The position numbers and the translations under genes were made by a program. A stretch of 64,000 bases of DNA from contig JAVBPI010000018.1 of NCBI GenBank assembly GCA_031549705.1, forward strand, positions 1 through 64,000, given 5' to 3'. The stretch's first letter is position 1, and every line of letters starts with the position of its first letter. The notes beneath the pieces are model-generated. The model had not been told where the DNA came from and made no database searches. It was given only the letters and a program-made list of their open reading frames with translations. Source of the DNA: WRKP01 sp031549705 (GTDB lineage Bacteria > Planctomycetota > Planctomycetia > Pirellulales > Thermoguttaceae). Positions 7,604-16,785 of the stretch are shown piece by piece.

Positions 7604-8884
7604 TCAGCTTTCCACGACCGGCGCACCTTTGTCGTCGTTGCGAATTTTCGGCAGTTTTCGCGGGGGAGCCGCATTCGAACCGAATCGAAAGATTTCGTCC
7701 AACGGCGTTCCGTCGACGCTTCGACGGAGCATCAGATAAATCGCCGTGGCGGTCGCCCAAAACCAACCGAAGATGAACGCCAGTTTCAGCAGTTGCATCA
7801 TGGCACACCAGCAGAGAACGATGCACTCCGGCAGTGAAAGATTCTCGCTCTGCTTCGGAAGAACCAGATCGCCGAACGATCCGATGGCAACGTGAGAGGG
7901 GAGTCCGCCGACGTGAATCGCGACATACACCGCTCCATCGAGAAACAGCGACAGGAACACGAAGCAGATCACGCCGAGCACGCCGCTGGCCCCCCAATAG
8001 AACAGATAGTGGAACGGACGCTGCTGGAGATACGAAAAAGTTCGGCTGATCGCATCGAATCCGTCGACCCCTTCGACGCTGACGGCGGCGAACATGATCG
8101 GCCAACCGAGCAGAAGAACGACACCGAGATAAACCGCTCCCAAGGCGAATAACAACGAGAACGGAAAAAGAAACGCCGAAATATAGTTGCCGACGGGGAA
8201 CGAGTAGAGACAGACGGCAAGCCATGCCAATCCGAGGCAAACGAGGATTCCCAGCGAGACGATGAGCAGGGAACTGAAATATCCCCATCCCCGCTTTTGA
8301 AAAAATCGGGCGTGACTTCCGAACGAATCCGATTGATCCAAGGAGAACCGCAACCCGGCGGTTCGGCAAGTAATGCCGCCGACGAACGACCAGACGCCGA
8401 GGAGGAACACCAACCACAGCAACGCGATTCCACGTTCACCCCATGTCGCCGCCTTCAGCGAGAGAAAGCGACTGCCGGCCGCTGAAAACAGGTCCCATGG
8501 AACCAACACGGATCGCTGCAACAGTCGCCAGGAAAAGCCGATCGGATCACTTCGAAACGACATTCGCTTCTCCGAGCGAAAGTCGATCAGCGGTTCGATG
8601 TACGTCGGCGACGAATAGAGTTCGTTCATTCTCGGCGAAGCGGCAATGGCGTTCGCTCTGGGGAGCAGCGGACCGTTTTCCAAACCGCGGTCGGCGCTGA
8701 TTTTCGTCATCAACACCATGCCGTTGATCATGTACCCGACAAGAATCGTGAGGAGAATTCCCGTCAACCCGAGAAAAAGAACACGAAACCCCGACGCAAC
8801 GGCGGGGACCCTCGCTAAAAGCACGACCGGAGTCAGTTCCTGCCAATCGATACGTCGGATCGTTCCTTCGCCAATATCTCTCAT
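7604..8884 (-). CDS. Integral membrane protein of unknown function
   Basis: 426 residues starting MRDIGEGTIRRIDWQE. Several hydrophobic segments are obvious: around 35-60 (FLGLTGILLTILVGYMI), 160-180 (IALLWLVFLLGVWSFVGG), 220-300 (three helices including LLFALGAVYLGVVLLLGWP), about 325-345, and 390-415. The hydrophilic C-terminus (PPRKLPKIRNDDKG) is probably cytoplasmic. The segment GFDAISRTFSYLQQRPFHYLFY resembles a stretch I associate with uncharacterised planctomycete membrane proteins, but I know no function. The ATG at 8884 was chosen because the farther 8935 start lacks coding character. It stands alone between non-coding stretches. Confidence 0.7.
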   Translation of the reverse strand: MRDIGEGTIRRIDWQELTPVVLLARVPAVASGFRVLFLGLTGILLTILVGYMINGMVLMTKISADRGLENGPLLPRANAIAASPRMNELYSSPTYIEPLIDFRSEKRMSFRSDPIGFSWRLLQRSVLVPWDLFSAAGSRFLSLKAATWGERGIALLWLVFLLGVWSFVGGITCRTAGLRFSLDQSDSFGSHARFFQKRGWGYFSSLLIVSLGILVCLGLAWLAVCLYSFPVGNYISAFLFPFSLLFALGAVYLGVVLLLGWPIMFAAVSVEGVDGFDAISRTFSYLQQRPFHYLFYWGASGVLGVICFVFLSLFLDGAVYVAIHVGGLPSHVAIGSFGDLVLPKQSENLSLPECIVLCWCAMMQLLKLAFIFGWFWATATAIYLMLRRSVDGTPLDEIFRFGSNAAPPRKLPKIRNDDKGAPVVES

Positions 8885-8973
8885 TGAAGTGCAACCATTG
8901 GAGATCGTGTGTGGTATCGCCATGCCGCTTGGCATATTACGTCAACGACACAGTTTATTTCAATGCCGGCGTC

Positions 8974-9004
8974 GTGTCAAGCATTCGACGGGATGTCCCA
9001 GGAG
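8974..9004. repeat. Direct repeat, left copy, in a 427-bp non-coding gap
   Basis: GTGTCAAGCATTCGACGGGATGTCCCAGGAG; a diverged copy (GTGTCAAGCATTCGCCGAGA...GGGGAG) lies at 9281-9311, immediately after the kinase stop. The 8885-9311 interval contains no convincing gene; it may be decayed sequence bounded by these repeats. Confidence 0.45.
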
Positions 9005-9280
9005 ACCGGCAACGTTCAAAACGATCCGTCCTTTCGAGCCCCTCCATCTCTCGGGACAGGCTCCGCGAGCAATCTCACCGAATCGGTTGAGCTTGAATTT
9101 TCAGCCTTTTCGGAAAGGTGTGATTTCTCCCTCCGCTTCGCTGTGGTCGAAAGGACAACGCGATTCTCAAACTTCCAGGTCTCCTGCGGGATGCAAGGGA
9201 ACGTCTGTCGATTGGGGGTGGTTTATTCTTTTGAAAAATGGTTGTTTGACCGTCCCTCGGGAAAGGGGAGGGAAATCAGC

Positions 9281-9311
9281 GTGTCAAGCATTCGCCGAGA
9301 GGTCCGGGGAG
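9281..9311. repeat. Direct repeat, right copy
   Basis: Partner of 8974-9004, about 80 percent identical by eye with the first 14 bases identical. Confidence 0.45.
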
Positions 9312-11060
9312 CTAAAAAACCGAATCGCTTTTCACGGGAAGTTCCATGATAAATCGTGCGCCGCCGGAAGGGGAATCCTCAACACGCAGTTCCCCTTCGT
9401 GTTCTTTCGCGACTTTGTAGGCGACCGGCAATCCCAAACCGGTACCGCGTCCCTTTTTTTGCGAATAGAAGGGTCGAAACAACAGCTCCCGCTTCGTGAT
9501 AGGGATTCCGGGACCGCTGTCGTCGACGATGATCATCACCATCTGGGACTTGGAATTGTATTTGAGATGAATGAAAACCCCTTCTTCCACCTCGTTGACG
9601 ACTTGTTGAAACGAGCTGGTTTTGGCGTCGGAGTCCGCCGCGATGGTGTTTTCCTGTTTTCCCTTCATCGCCTCAATTCCGTTGAGCACGATATTATTGA
9701 GCGCCCGATGGAGCTGCTCGTTGTCGAAAAAGAATCTCGGCATCGACGGCAACGGCGTGAAACGGAGTTGCACGTCGCATTCTTTCGCATAGGACTGCAA
9801 CAGTTCCACGACGTCGGCAATGATTTCGTTGACGTTGGAAAGACGGAGAGCCGGTTCGCGCTCCTTGCTGAACGTCAACATGTCGAGAATGAGATTGGAA
9901 ATCCGCGTTTGGTTCTTTTCGACGATGCGCCACCCCTTGTCGATCAATTGCTCGTCGTGTTGGGCGAGCCCCATTTCGATCAAATGCGACGCGCCGGTGA
10001 TCCCCTGCAAGATGTTTTTGATGTGGTGCGACAATGTCGTCACCGCCTGCCCGACCGCCGCAAGACGTTCGCTCTGCACCATCACACGGTAATACTGCGT
10101 ATCCTCGACGGCCAACGCGGCCTGGTGGGCAATCGCGATCATCAAGCGGAGGTGGTCGCCGGAGAAATGCAAATCGCTCTCCGGATCGCTTCGCAACGCC
10201 GCAGAGCTCTCATCGCCGGGACGAAGCGTGTCGAGATAAATCACGCCGACGCGGCCATAACGACCGGCCATCGGGACGCAAATCACCTCGCGGATCATTT
10301 TTTCCTTGAAATTCCAACGTTCGTCGTTCGGCGCATCGCTGGTACGGACCCCTTCCCAACGCTCCAGTACATGATCGAGAATCGATTTGTCGATGACGAG
10401 TCGGGTGCTCTCCACATCCTGTGACACTTTTTTCGAAAACCGTGTCGCACGGGGGAGCAATTGATGCGAATCCGGATCGAAAAGCAAAATACAACCGCGG
10501 TCGACCTGCACCCATGCGAAAATCAATTCCAAAATACGCTGGAGCAGGGTGTTGATGTCCAACGTCTGGCTCACGACCAGCGTCGTATGGTACATCAGCC
10601 GCAAATGGGCTTCGGCCTGGATGTTCAGGGGATCGTCGCTGCTCGTGGCAAACGGAAACGAAATAACGTCCGAAGGGATCGACTGGATGATCGACGATTG
10701 CCGAACATCCGGCTCGTCCGGCTGAACAACCACGTTTTTGTTGGTGGTTCGGGGCGAGTCTTCAACCTCCGAAGCCTGGACGACGAACAAAAAGAGCGTT
10801 TTCCCCAACAGGATACGGTCGCCGTTGAAGAGGACCTGTTTTTTTGTACGAATTCCGTTGATAAAAACGCCGTTCGCCGAATCGAGATCGCACAACACCC
10901 ATTGATCGTCTTCGCTGATGATCTTGGCGTGACGTCGCGAAACCTCACCGTCGTGGATTTGAAAATGATTGGTCGGATCACGGCCGATGAACATCGGATC
11001 CGCGGCGACTTCGAATCGGTGGCCCTGGTCAGGACCTTGAATAACGAAAAAGAACGACAC
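9312..11060 (-). CDS. FHA-GAF sensor histidine kinase
   Basis: A soluble, 582-residue two-component kinase. An N-terminal FHA domain (GRDP near residue 28, SRRHAKI, NGVFING) should bind phosphothreonine peptides. A GAF sensor follows at about 165-310 (LLQRILELIFAWVQVDRGC). The dimerisation/phosphoacceptor helix has the H-box LSHHIKNILQG near 350. The HATPase_c domain has NIVLNGIEAMKG (N-box), DDSGPGIP (G1) and GRGTGLGLP (G2). No transmembrane segment is visible. The start is a GTG with no good Shine-Dalgarno, but the FHA domain begins at once, so little can be missing. No receiver-domain partner is adjacent. This architecture is familiar in planctomycetes; the signal is unknown. Confidence 0.9.
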   Translation of the reverse strand: MSFFFVIQGPDQGHRFEVAADPMFIGRDPTNHFQIHDGEVSRRHAKIISEDDQWVLCDLDSANGVFINGIRTKKQVLFNGDRILLGKTLFLFVVQASEVEDSPRTTNKNVVVQPDEPDVRQSSIIQSIPSDVISFPFATSSDDPLNIQAEAHLRLMYHTTLVVSQTLDINTLLQRILELIFAWVQVDRGCILLFDPDSHQLLPRATRFSKKVSQDVESTRLVIDKSILDHVLERWEGVRTSDAPNDERWNFKEKMIREVICVPMAGRYGRVGVIYLDTLRPGDESSAALRSDPESDLHFSGDHLRLMIAIAHQAALAVEDTQYYRVMVQSERLAAVGQAVTTLSHHIKNILQGITGASHLIEMGLAQHDEQLIDKGWRIVEKNQTRISNLILDMLTFSKEREPALRLSNVNEIIADVVELLQSYAKECDVQLRFTPLPSMPRFFFDNEQLHRALNNIVLNGIEAMKGKQENTIAADSDAKTSSFQQVVNEVEEGVFIHLKYNSKSQMVMIIVDDSGPGIPITKRELLFRPFYSQKKGRGTGLGLPVAYKVAKEHEGELRVEDSPSGGARFIMELPVKSDSVF

Positions 11061-11158
11061 GAAATAAGGATGGAGGCTGAAGGGAGGCGTTGGGGAGGGA
11101 TTCCATTCCGGCTTCGGTTTCCGCTTTGTTGCAGATCAAGATGGGAGGCGAAACAAAA

Positions 11159-12970
11159 TCAGTGAATCATACGAACTTTGGAAATATTGGGAATCAGTGC
11201 GATGCGGGTTCCGGGAATACGAAGTCCGTGCGGCCAGTAAACGAAAACCGCTTCCCCGACCAGCAAGTCGCTGCCGACGTACGCCGGGATGCCGTCGCGG
11301 GTCCACAGGCGGCTGTCTTTGCTTCGGGCGCTGTTGTCGCCGAACATCAGGAACTGTCCCTTGTCGAGTGTGAATTCGACGACCCGTGTTTTGCCGAACG
11401 TTTTCCAGTGCTCCGGCGACGACAGGATTGTGTTGACGGTGCTTTCCTGTTGCGGATATTCCCCGCGAAACGGCGAGTAGAGAAGGTCGCAAACCGTGTC
11501 CGCCGTGAAATCGTCACACGCGATGTAATAGGTGTCGCGGAGCACTTTCAAATGGTCGACCGTCAACGACGAACCGGCCGTTCCGATGCCAACGGGAGTC
11601 AAGTCGAGCGCCGTCGGTTGCCGATCCCGGGCAAGCGGACCGTTCAAGTTATCGCAGAGATTGTCGTATCGACCGCCGCCGTGAAAATCGATTTCCTTCG
11701 AATCGACCGCCAGGCGAAGCTCTTCGTCGATGTTACAGAAAAAAAGGTCGAACGTTTTTCCGCTTCGGATCGGCGTCGCGGCTTTCACCGGCTTGAAATC
11801 GTCGACGCCGGGAATCGACAACGTCGCTTCCCCCGTGGTCGGATCGATCGAACAATGGAATTCGATTCCCCCTTTGACGAGTTTCAAGACGACCGGCCCT
11901 CCCGCTCCGGTAATGTTCAACGAACAGGAAACGGCAAGGTCGCCGACCCAGTTCAATCCGAGCGTGGAAGGATTTTTGTAGCAAAAAACCTCCCGGCCGC
12001 GAGCGGCGTCCCCTTTGATCTCCCGTGAGACGATCAACTCGCGGCTGGAGCGACTGTTGTCGATTCCGGAGTTGTATCCGACGAAATCGGTAATCAACTG
12101 CGGCTTGACCGCCGTACCGTCGGTCGGCAGGACGTTCTGCGACAGATGAAACCATGCCGTCGACGAAGGAACGATGTTACGATAATTCAACCACGAAACA
12201 CCGGAGTCTTTCGTGCGAATCGAAAACGACTTCAAGTCTTTTGCAACGGTCCATTCCGTTCCCGGAGCGGCGGCCCAACGGGTCGGCCAACCGATTTCGT
12301 GCAGTTTCGGTTGGACGTAATCGTTGTCGTCGACCGGACGGAGCATCGCCAACAACGCCTGGAACGGTTTGCGCTGGATGGTGAACTCCGTTTCGCCGTC
12401 CCGTTTGACGAAAATGTCGCCGTTGCCGATACGAAGCGTTTCCCCTTCCACGCCGACGCAGCGCTTGATATAGTTGACCTGCGGCTTTCCCGGATAACGG
12501 AATACCGTGACATTCCATCGGGTCGGCGTCCGGAAGTTGAAGCAGCATTTGTTGACGAAAATCCGATCGCCGTTGAACGAAAGGAACGTCTTCCCTTCCG
12601 TGTTGTCGGGACCGACGTAGTTTGTGAAGCGGCATTGCGGACAGGTTCCGGCCAAAATCCGCGGCAAATGCGCCGGGTCGATCGGCTGGTCGCTGCTGTC
12701 GTTCGACTCTTCGCTGGCGCTGATCTGGAACGGAAACCCACACTGTTCGCAGTTGATGTCTTTATGGCGGCCCATCAGCGTCGTCGCCATGGACCCGGTG
12801 GGAATCACATAGGCTTCCGCGGCGAACGCCTTGAACATGAACGCAAGGACCAGCGCGATCGCCAACGATTCGAGCACTTCACGAAAGGAGCGCACCGCAC
12901 CGATCGATTCCGGCGTTTCCTGGGATGCGTGTTTGTCGGGAGCGACGTTGAGGTTGTTTTTTCGGGACAC
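11159..12970 (-). CDS. lepB: Signal peptidase I with a large inserted domain
   Basis: Membrane serine protease that removes signal peptides from exported proteins, matching the many secreted proteins here. One membrane helix (about 33-52) precedes the catalytic serine (PTGSM, S60); the general-base lysine is in YIKRCVG (K169); the closing box is GDNSARSKDSR near the C-terminus. Two insertions are striking: a CxxC...CxxC zinc-ribbon-like segment (residues 74-113) between serine and lysine, and roughly 300 residues after the lysine region that look like a beta-rich domain. At about 603 aa it is about twice the length of typical bacterial SPase I. Start taken as GTG at 12970; a TTG at 12982 is also possible. 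Confidence 0.9.
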   Translation of the reverse strand: MSRKNNLNVAPDKHASQETPESIGAVRSFREVLESLAIALVLAFMFKAFAAEAYVIPTGSMATTLMGRHKDINCEQCGFPFQISASEESNDSSDQPIDPAHLPRILAGTCPQCRFTNYVGPDNTEGKTFLSFNGDRIFVNKCCFNFRTPTRWNVTVFRYPGKPQVNYIKRCVGVEGETLRIGNGDIFVKRDGETEFTIQRKPFQALLAMLRPVDDNDYVQPKLHEIGWPTRWAAAPGTEWTVAKDLKSFSIRTKDSGVSWLNYRNIVPSSTAWFHLSQNVLPTDGTAVKPQLITDFVGYNSGIDNSRSSRELIVSREIKGDAARGREVFCYKNPSTLGLNWVGDLAVSCSLNITGAGGPVVLKLVKGGIEFHCSIDPTTGEATLSIPGVDDFKPVKAATPIRSGKTFDLFFCNIDEELRLAVDSKEIDFHGGGRYDNLCDNLNGPLARDRQPTALDLTPVGIGTAGSSLTVDHLKVLRDTYYIACDDFTADTVCDLLYSPFRGEYPQQESTVNTILSSPEHWKTFGKTRVVEFTLDKGQFLMFGDNSARSKDSRLWTRDGIPAYVGSDLLVGEAVFVYWPHGLRIPGTRIALIPNISKVRMIH

Positions 12971-12995
12971 CGTGATTATCAAAAAAGTTTGGAAA

Positions 12996-13098
12996 GGTAG
13001 GTTGCCGACCGCCGGGCGCCAACGTCCGGTATTCCGGACCAGTCCCTGATTCGAGTCCGGAGTACCGGACGCAACCGCCCGGCGGTCGGTCGCCTACC
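12996..13098. repeat. Dispersed imperfect palindrome, family A copy 2
   Basis: Same arms as 497-611 (GGTAGGTTGCCGACCGCCGG ... GGCGGTCGGTCGCCTACC). It fills most of the gap between cheX and lepB, so it could fold in the cheX-lepB transcript. Confidence 0.7.
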
Positions 13099-13111
13099 AT
13101 CGAACCTTTGA

Positions 13112-13582
13112 CTATTTTGCGCCGGGGAACGTGAACCCGATCTGCAGCGCCAAGGAGCCCCACGGACTCTTGAACGGGATCGAGATCGGGTGCGATTTCT
13201 GCGGGAAGTGCAACCGACATTCTTTGCCGCAGAGGACGTTCGGCAAGCTCATGCTCAAACTGAATTGGGCGAGTTTCGCTTTGGCGCCGCCACAAACCAT
13301 GTTCGTAAGTTCACCGACCGCGTCGAGCACGTCGTCGTCCACTTCTTTCAGTTCCGTCATCAGCATCGTCGACGCCGCTTTGAGGGCGACACTTTCCGAC
13401 ATGGAAAGCACGATCGTTCCCACTCCCTTGCCGCTGATACCGATGATGCCGCTGACCGGATGCAACGCTAAATTATTATCCATCAAACCGAGACCGGTTC
13501 GTTCGATTTTGCAATCGAGCATTGTCTGAAAGGCGTCCTCCAAACCGGCGATCACGGGGTTGATGTAGTCGATGTCGATCAT
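13112..13582 (-). CDS. cheX: CheX-type chemotaxis phosphatase
   Basis: A 156-residue cytoplasmic protein of the CheC/CheX/FliY family, which dephosphorylates CheY-P. The catalytic pair appears in AVGELTNMVCGGAK (E91, N94), as expected for the family's single active helix in CheX. Length is normal. The ATG at 13582 is supported by AAAGGA upstream at good spacing; a longer start at 13705 is not coding-like. No other che genes adjoin it, although a chemoreceptor lies at 30.5 kb. In planctomycetes solitary CheX-like proteins may serve other response regulators; that is inference. Confidence 0.8.
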   Translation of the reverse strand: MIDIDYINPVIAGLEDAFQTMLDCKIERTGLGLMDNNLALHPVSGIIGISGKGVGTIVLSMSESVALKAASTMLMTELKEVDDDVLDAVGELTNMVCGGAKAKLAQFSLSMSLPNVLCGKECRLHFPQKSHPISIPFKSPWGSLALQIGFTFPGAK

Positions 13583-13861
13583 AGTCGGCGTCCTTTCAAA
13601 AACGGTGAGAAAAATTGCGGCGAGCGGCCAGACATCCAACACTGAGCAAGCACTCAGTGGCGAAATGATTTCCGAATAACACAATTCTACAATACAAACA
13701 TACATTCTGTCAATTCGGTGGAAAGAAAATGAAACTCTTCCTGTTGATTCGCGTAATTATTTTTGTTTTCGGTCTTTGTTTTTTGAAATCGACGGGTAAA
13801 ATCTTTACTCAGTGCTTCGACTTTCGGCCCGCCATGCCATTGCAATGGAAAAGGATAATCC

Positions 13862-15889
13862 ATGAAACGCCCCTCCCGCCCCCTCGCCATGTTCGTTTTC
13901 GGATGGTTCATTGTCCCCTCTTTCCTCGCAACGGCAGTCGCGGATCCCTTCGCCGACCTGAAACCGAAGGAATACGACGGACACGCCGGATTGGTCCAAG
14001 CGGTTGCCGAAGACGCCAACGGCACACGAATCCTGAGCGCCGGACTCGACAAAATCGCGATTGTCCGGGACGCTCAAACCGGCAAGGAGATCTCCCGATT
14101 TACCGAACATTCGCTTCCGCTCACGTCGGCGGTGCTCAGTTCCGACGGTAAGAAAGCGCTCACGGCGTCACGGGACAAAACGGTCGTTCTCTGGGATGCG
14201 GACACCGGAAAAACAATCTGCAAGCTCCCGGAATTCAAGGATCCGGTCTCGGCGGCAACGCTCAGCGACGACGGAAGCCGAATCATCACGGGAACAACCG
14301 CCGGCGTGGTCCAGCTCTGGAGCGCCGCCTCGCCGAAAGAGGCGTTGATCGAGTTCAAGGGACACAAAAAAGCGGTTAACGGCTTGGCCCTGAGTACCGA
14401 CGCCTCGATGCTGGTTTCCGGAGGAGCCGACAAATTCTTCGCCGTTTGGAACACGGCGACGGGCGCTCCGATTTTCGCCTCGGACAAAGTTCACAAAGGT
14501 TCCATCCTTTCCGTGGCGATCAGTCCGGATAAAACGCTCGCGGTTTCCGGCGGCGCGGACAAAGCGGCGGTCCTCTGGAACATCACCGAAAAAAAGCCGT
14601 TCAAACCCCTTGAGGGACAAACGGGGGACATCACCGCCGTGGCGTTCTGCTGCGACGGCGAGACCATTCTGACGGCGTCCAAGGACAAATCGGTCGTTTT
14701 TTGGGACATCGAGGGAAAACAACGCGGCGTTTTCAAAGGAACGGCTTCCATTCTCTGTGGGTGCGTGTGCCCCCACAATCCCGCGATTTCGCTCGGCACG
14801 CAAAACGGGACCGTGTTGCTTTTGGAGCCGAAAAACCTCGCTCCCTCCCAAGGACGGCCGAAAAAACTGGCGGATTCCGAGCCGTCGGAATCGGCAGCGG
14901 TGGATTCCGACGACGAACCGGGCAATGGGAAAGCCGCCAGCGACGGAATTCTCCACCGTTTTACCAATCATCAGGACCGCGTGTCATCCGTTGTGTTCAG
15001 TTCGGACAACAAGTCGTTCGTCTCGTCGTCGTTCGATGGAACGTCGATCCACTTTTTGCGCAACGGCAATAATTTCAACACGTTTACGATGAAGCTCGGC
15101 TCGCCGATTTCCTCCGCGGCGGTCGGATCGGACAATCGAACGGTCGTCGCCGCTTTGGGGGACGCCGCTCCCCAAGGGGCTGCCGGAGGCGCTTTCGCCA
15201 ACCGCTCCGCCGGTGCCGCGGACAGCGTTTCCGTCTTTTACTGGGTCGTCGGCAACAAAGGCGAGCCCAAAATGCTCAACGCGCACACCGATCCGGTGAT
15301 GTGCGTTGCATTCAGTCCGCACGGCGCCGTTTGGGCGTCCGGCGGGAAGAACGGAACCGGTTATCTTTGGAACGGCGGCGGTTCCGATCCGACGGCGAAA
15401 CTGACGGGACACGCCGACGCGATTCTCGGCATGGCGTTCAGCGCGGACGGGTCGAAACTCGCAACGGCGTCGAACGACAAAAACGTCGCCCTTTGGAACC
15501 CACAGACCGGCAAGCCGACCAAGGTGTTCAAGGGACACGCCGGCCCGGTTCGTTCCGTCGCATTCAACGGCGATGGTTCGAAGCTCGTTTCCGGTTCCTA
15601 CGACGGTTCGGCGATCGTGTGGGACGTCGCAAGCGGCAACAAAGGGAAAACGCTTTCCGGTGAGCAAAAGAAGGTTCTCAGCGTCGCGTTTTCACCCGAC
15701 GGCAAACGGGTTTTCACCGGGGGAACCAATCGTACCATCGTGATTTGGGACGCCGACTCGGGAAAAACGGTCAAGACGTTGAACGGCCATTCCGGCGGCG
15801 TGACCGCGCTTTCGCTCAGTGCGGACGGAAAGCAGCTTCTCAGTTCCGGAGGAAAAGAGATATTCCTTTGGGACGTCGCCGAAAAGTAA
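13862..15889 (+). CDS. Secreted WD40-repeat protein
   Basis: 675 residues with a signal peptide (ending about ATAVADP, residue 28) and then WD40 repeats to the end, roughly thirteen by the recurring GH...V..(V/L)AFS.DG..L.S.S.D....W(D/N) pattern, enough for two beta-propellers. The halves are split by a charged linker (around residue 335-355, PSESAAVDSDDEPGNGKAAS). AAGGA lies seven bases before the ATG. Probably an extracytoplasmic binding scaffold; no catalytic motif is visible. A GC palindrome (15155-15175) is inserted in frame in a loop. Similar architecture recurs in the truncated gene at 62582. It converges with mqnA. Confidence 0.85.
   Translation: MKRPSRPLAMFVFGWFIVPSFLATAVADPFADLKPKEYDGHAGLVQAVAEDANGTRILSAGLDKIAIVRDAQTGKEISRFTEHSLPLTSAVLSSDGKKALTASRDKTVVLWDADTGKTICKLPEFKDPVSAATLSDDGSRIITGTTAGVVQLWSAASPKEALIEFKGHKKAVNGLALSTDASMLVSGGADKFFAVWNTATGAPIFASDKVHKGSILSVAISPDKTLAVSGGADKAAVLWNITEKKPFKPLEGQTGDITAVAFCCDGETILTASKDKSVVFWDIEGKQRGVFKGTASILCGCVCPHNPAISLGTQNGTVLLLEPKNLAPSQGRPKKLADSEPSESAAVDSDDEPGNGKAASDGILHRFTNHQDRVSSVVFSSDNKSFVSSSFDGTSIHFLRNGNNFNTFTMKLGSPISSAAVGSDNRTVVAALGDAAPQGAAGGAFANRSAGAADSVSVFYWVVGNKGEPKMLNAHTDPVMCVAFSPHGAVWASGGKNGTGYLWNGGGSDPTAKLTGHADAILGMAFSADGSKLATASNDKNVALWNPQTGKPTKVFKGHAGPVRSVAFNGDGSKLVSGSYDGSAIVWDVASGNKGKTLSGEQKKVLSVAFSPDGKRVFTGGTNRTIVIWDADSGKTVKTLNGHSGGVTALSLSADGKQLLSSGGKEIFLWDVAEK
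15155..15175. repeat. In-frame GC palindrome inside the WD40 gene
   Basis: TTGGGG and CCCCAA arms around GACGCCGCT, coding the loop LGDAAPQGAAGG. Related in sequence to the palindromes at 4068-4082 and 62978-62990. Confidence 0.45.
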
Positions 15890-15920
15890 AAACGGCACGC
15901 ATCTCACGACCGGTTTGTAC

Positions 15921-15953
15921 GAGCCGGGACCTGTAGTCCCGGACCGTCGGCTC
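15921..15953. terminator. Hairpin between convergent WD40 gene and mqnA
   Basis: CCGGGAC-CTGTA-GTCCCGG stem flanked by GAGCC/GGCTC. There is no T-run, so termination is a guess from its convergent position; a similar GCCGGGA...TCCCGGC hairpin at 47128-47152 suggests it may instead be a dispersed palindrome. Confidence 0.35.
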
Positions 15954-16785
15954 ATGTGACGAATTCCGCGACGGTCCGCTGTTTCGTAAGTCCGTGCAGG
16001 ACCGCCAGATCGAAGAACGATTGAATCGCGAGCCGTTCGTCGTCGCCGATCCGATAATGGATCGCATGGGTCAGGTAATCGGCGACGACGTTTTTCGCCA
16101 CGGGAAACAGGGCGTTCGTTGCTTCTTTGGCGTCGAGAATCTCGCCGATGGAGCGAAGTCCCGCGTCCCGTGCCGCTTGCAGCGAGGCGGTGATGTTCGG
16201 ATGGTTCCAGGCACGCGGGGAGCAGCCGATCCACGCGGCGAACACGAACGGCAAACCGGTCTTCTCTTTCCAGAGCGAGCCCAAATCGTAACAGTATTCC
16301 CACGGGGCGGCCTGCCGGAAGGCGAGAGCCCGATCGCCGATCACGACGAACGCGTCGGTCTTGCAGGAGTCGAGCGGCTTGTCGGCGGGGAGCTTGTATT
16401 TCTCCGGCGAGATGTCGTAGAAATGCCGTAACATCAATTCGCAGAGTGTGACGCTGCTTCGTGAAGCGGTGTCGAGAGAAAGCGTTTTAATCTCCGGGAG
16501 CGGCTTGCGACTGACGAGCAGCACGCTCCGGACCGGTCCCCGGCAACCGATGCAACAGTCGCTGACGATTTTTCCGTACGAAAGGTTCATCAGTTCGGCG
16601 ACAGGCATCAGGACCAGGTCGAGATGGTGCGCCATGAGCCGCAACCGCATGTCGGCGGGGAACCATTCCGAGACGATCGATCCGGGGATTTCCTGTGATA
16701 AAAAATGGGTCAACGGCCAGGCGTTGCAATACGGAACCGTTCCGAGCCGGAGCGGTTGGTCATGTCGTGTCGATTTTCGTTTCAT
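15952..16785 (-). CDS. mqnA: Chorismate dehydratase (futalosine menaquinone pathway)
   Basis: Converts chorismate to 3-enolpyruvyl-benzoate, the first step of the futalosine route to menaquinone. The 277-residue protein has the MqnA/MqnD periplasmic-binding-protein fold; VPYCNAWPL near residue 19, MPVAELMN, the DCCIGCRGPVRSVLLVSR segment and the order of motifs fit MqnA better than MqnD. Its start codon overlaps the stop of the GH106-like gene by four bases (ATGA), so it is probably translated by coupling at the end of the M20 / membrane protein / GH106 / mqnA transcript. No other mqn gene is in the window. Confidence 0.85.
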   Translation of the reverse strand: MKRKSTRHDQPLRLGTVPYCNAWPLTHFLSQEIPGSIVSEWFPADMRLRLMAHHLDLVLMPVAELMNLSYGKIVSDCCIGCRGPVRSVLLVSRKPLPEIKTLSLDTASRSSVTLCELMLRHFYDISPEKYKLPADKPLDSCKTDAFVVIGDRALAFRQAAPWEYCYDLGSLWKEKTGLPFVFAAWIGCSPRAWNHPNITASLQAARDAGLRSIGEILDAKEATNALFPVAKNVVADYLTHAIHYRIGDDERLAIQSFFDLAVLHGLTKQRTVAEFVT

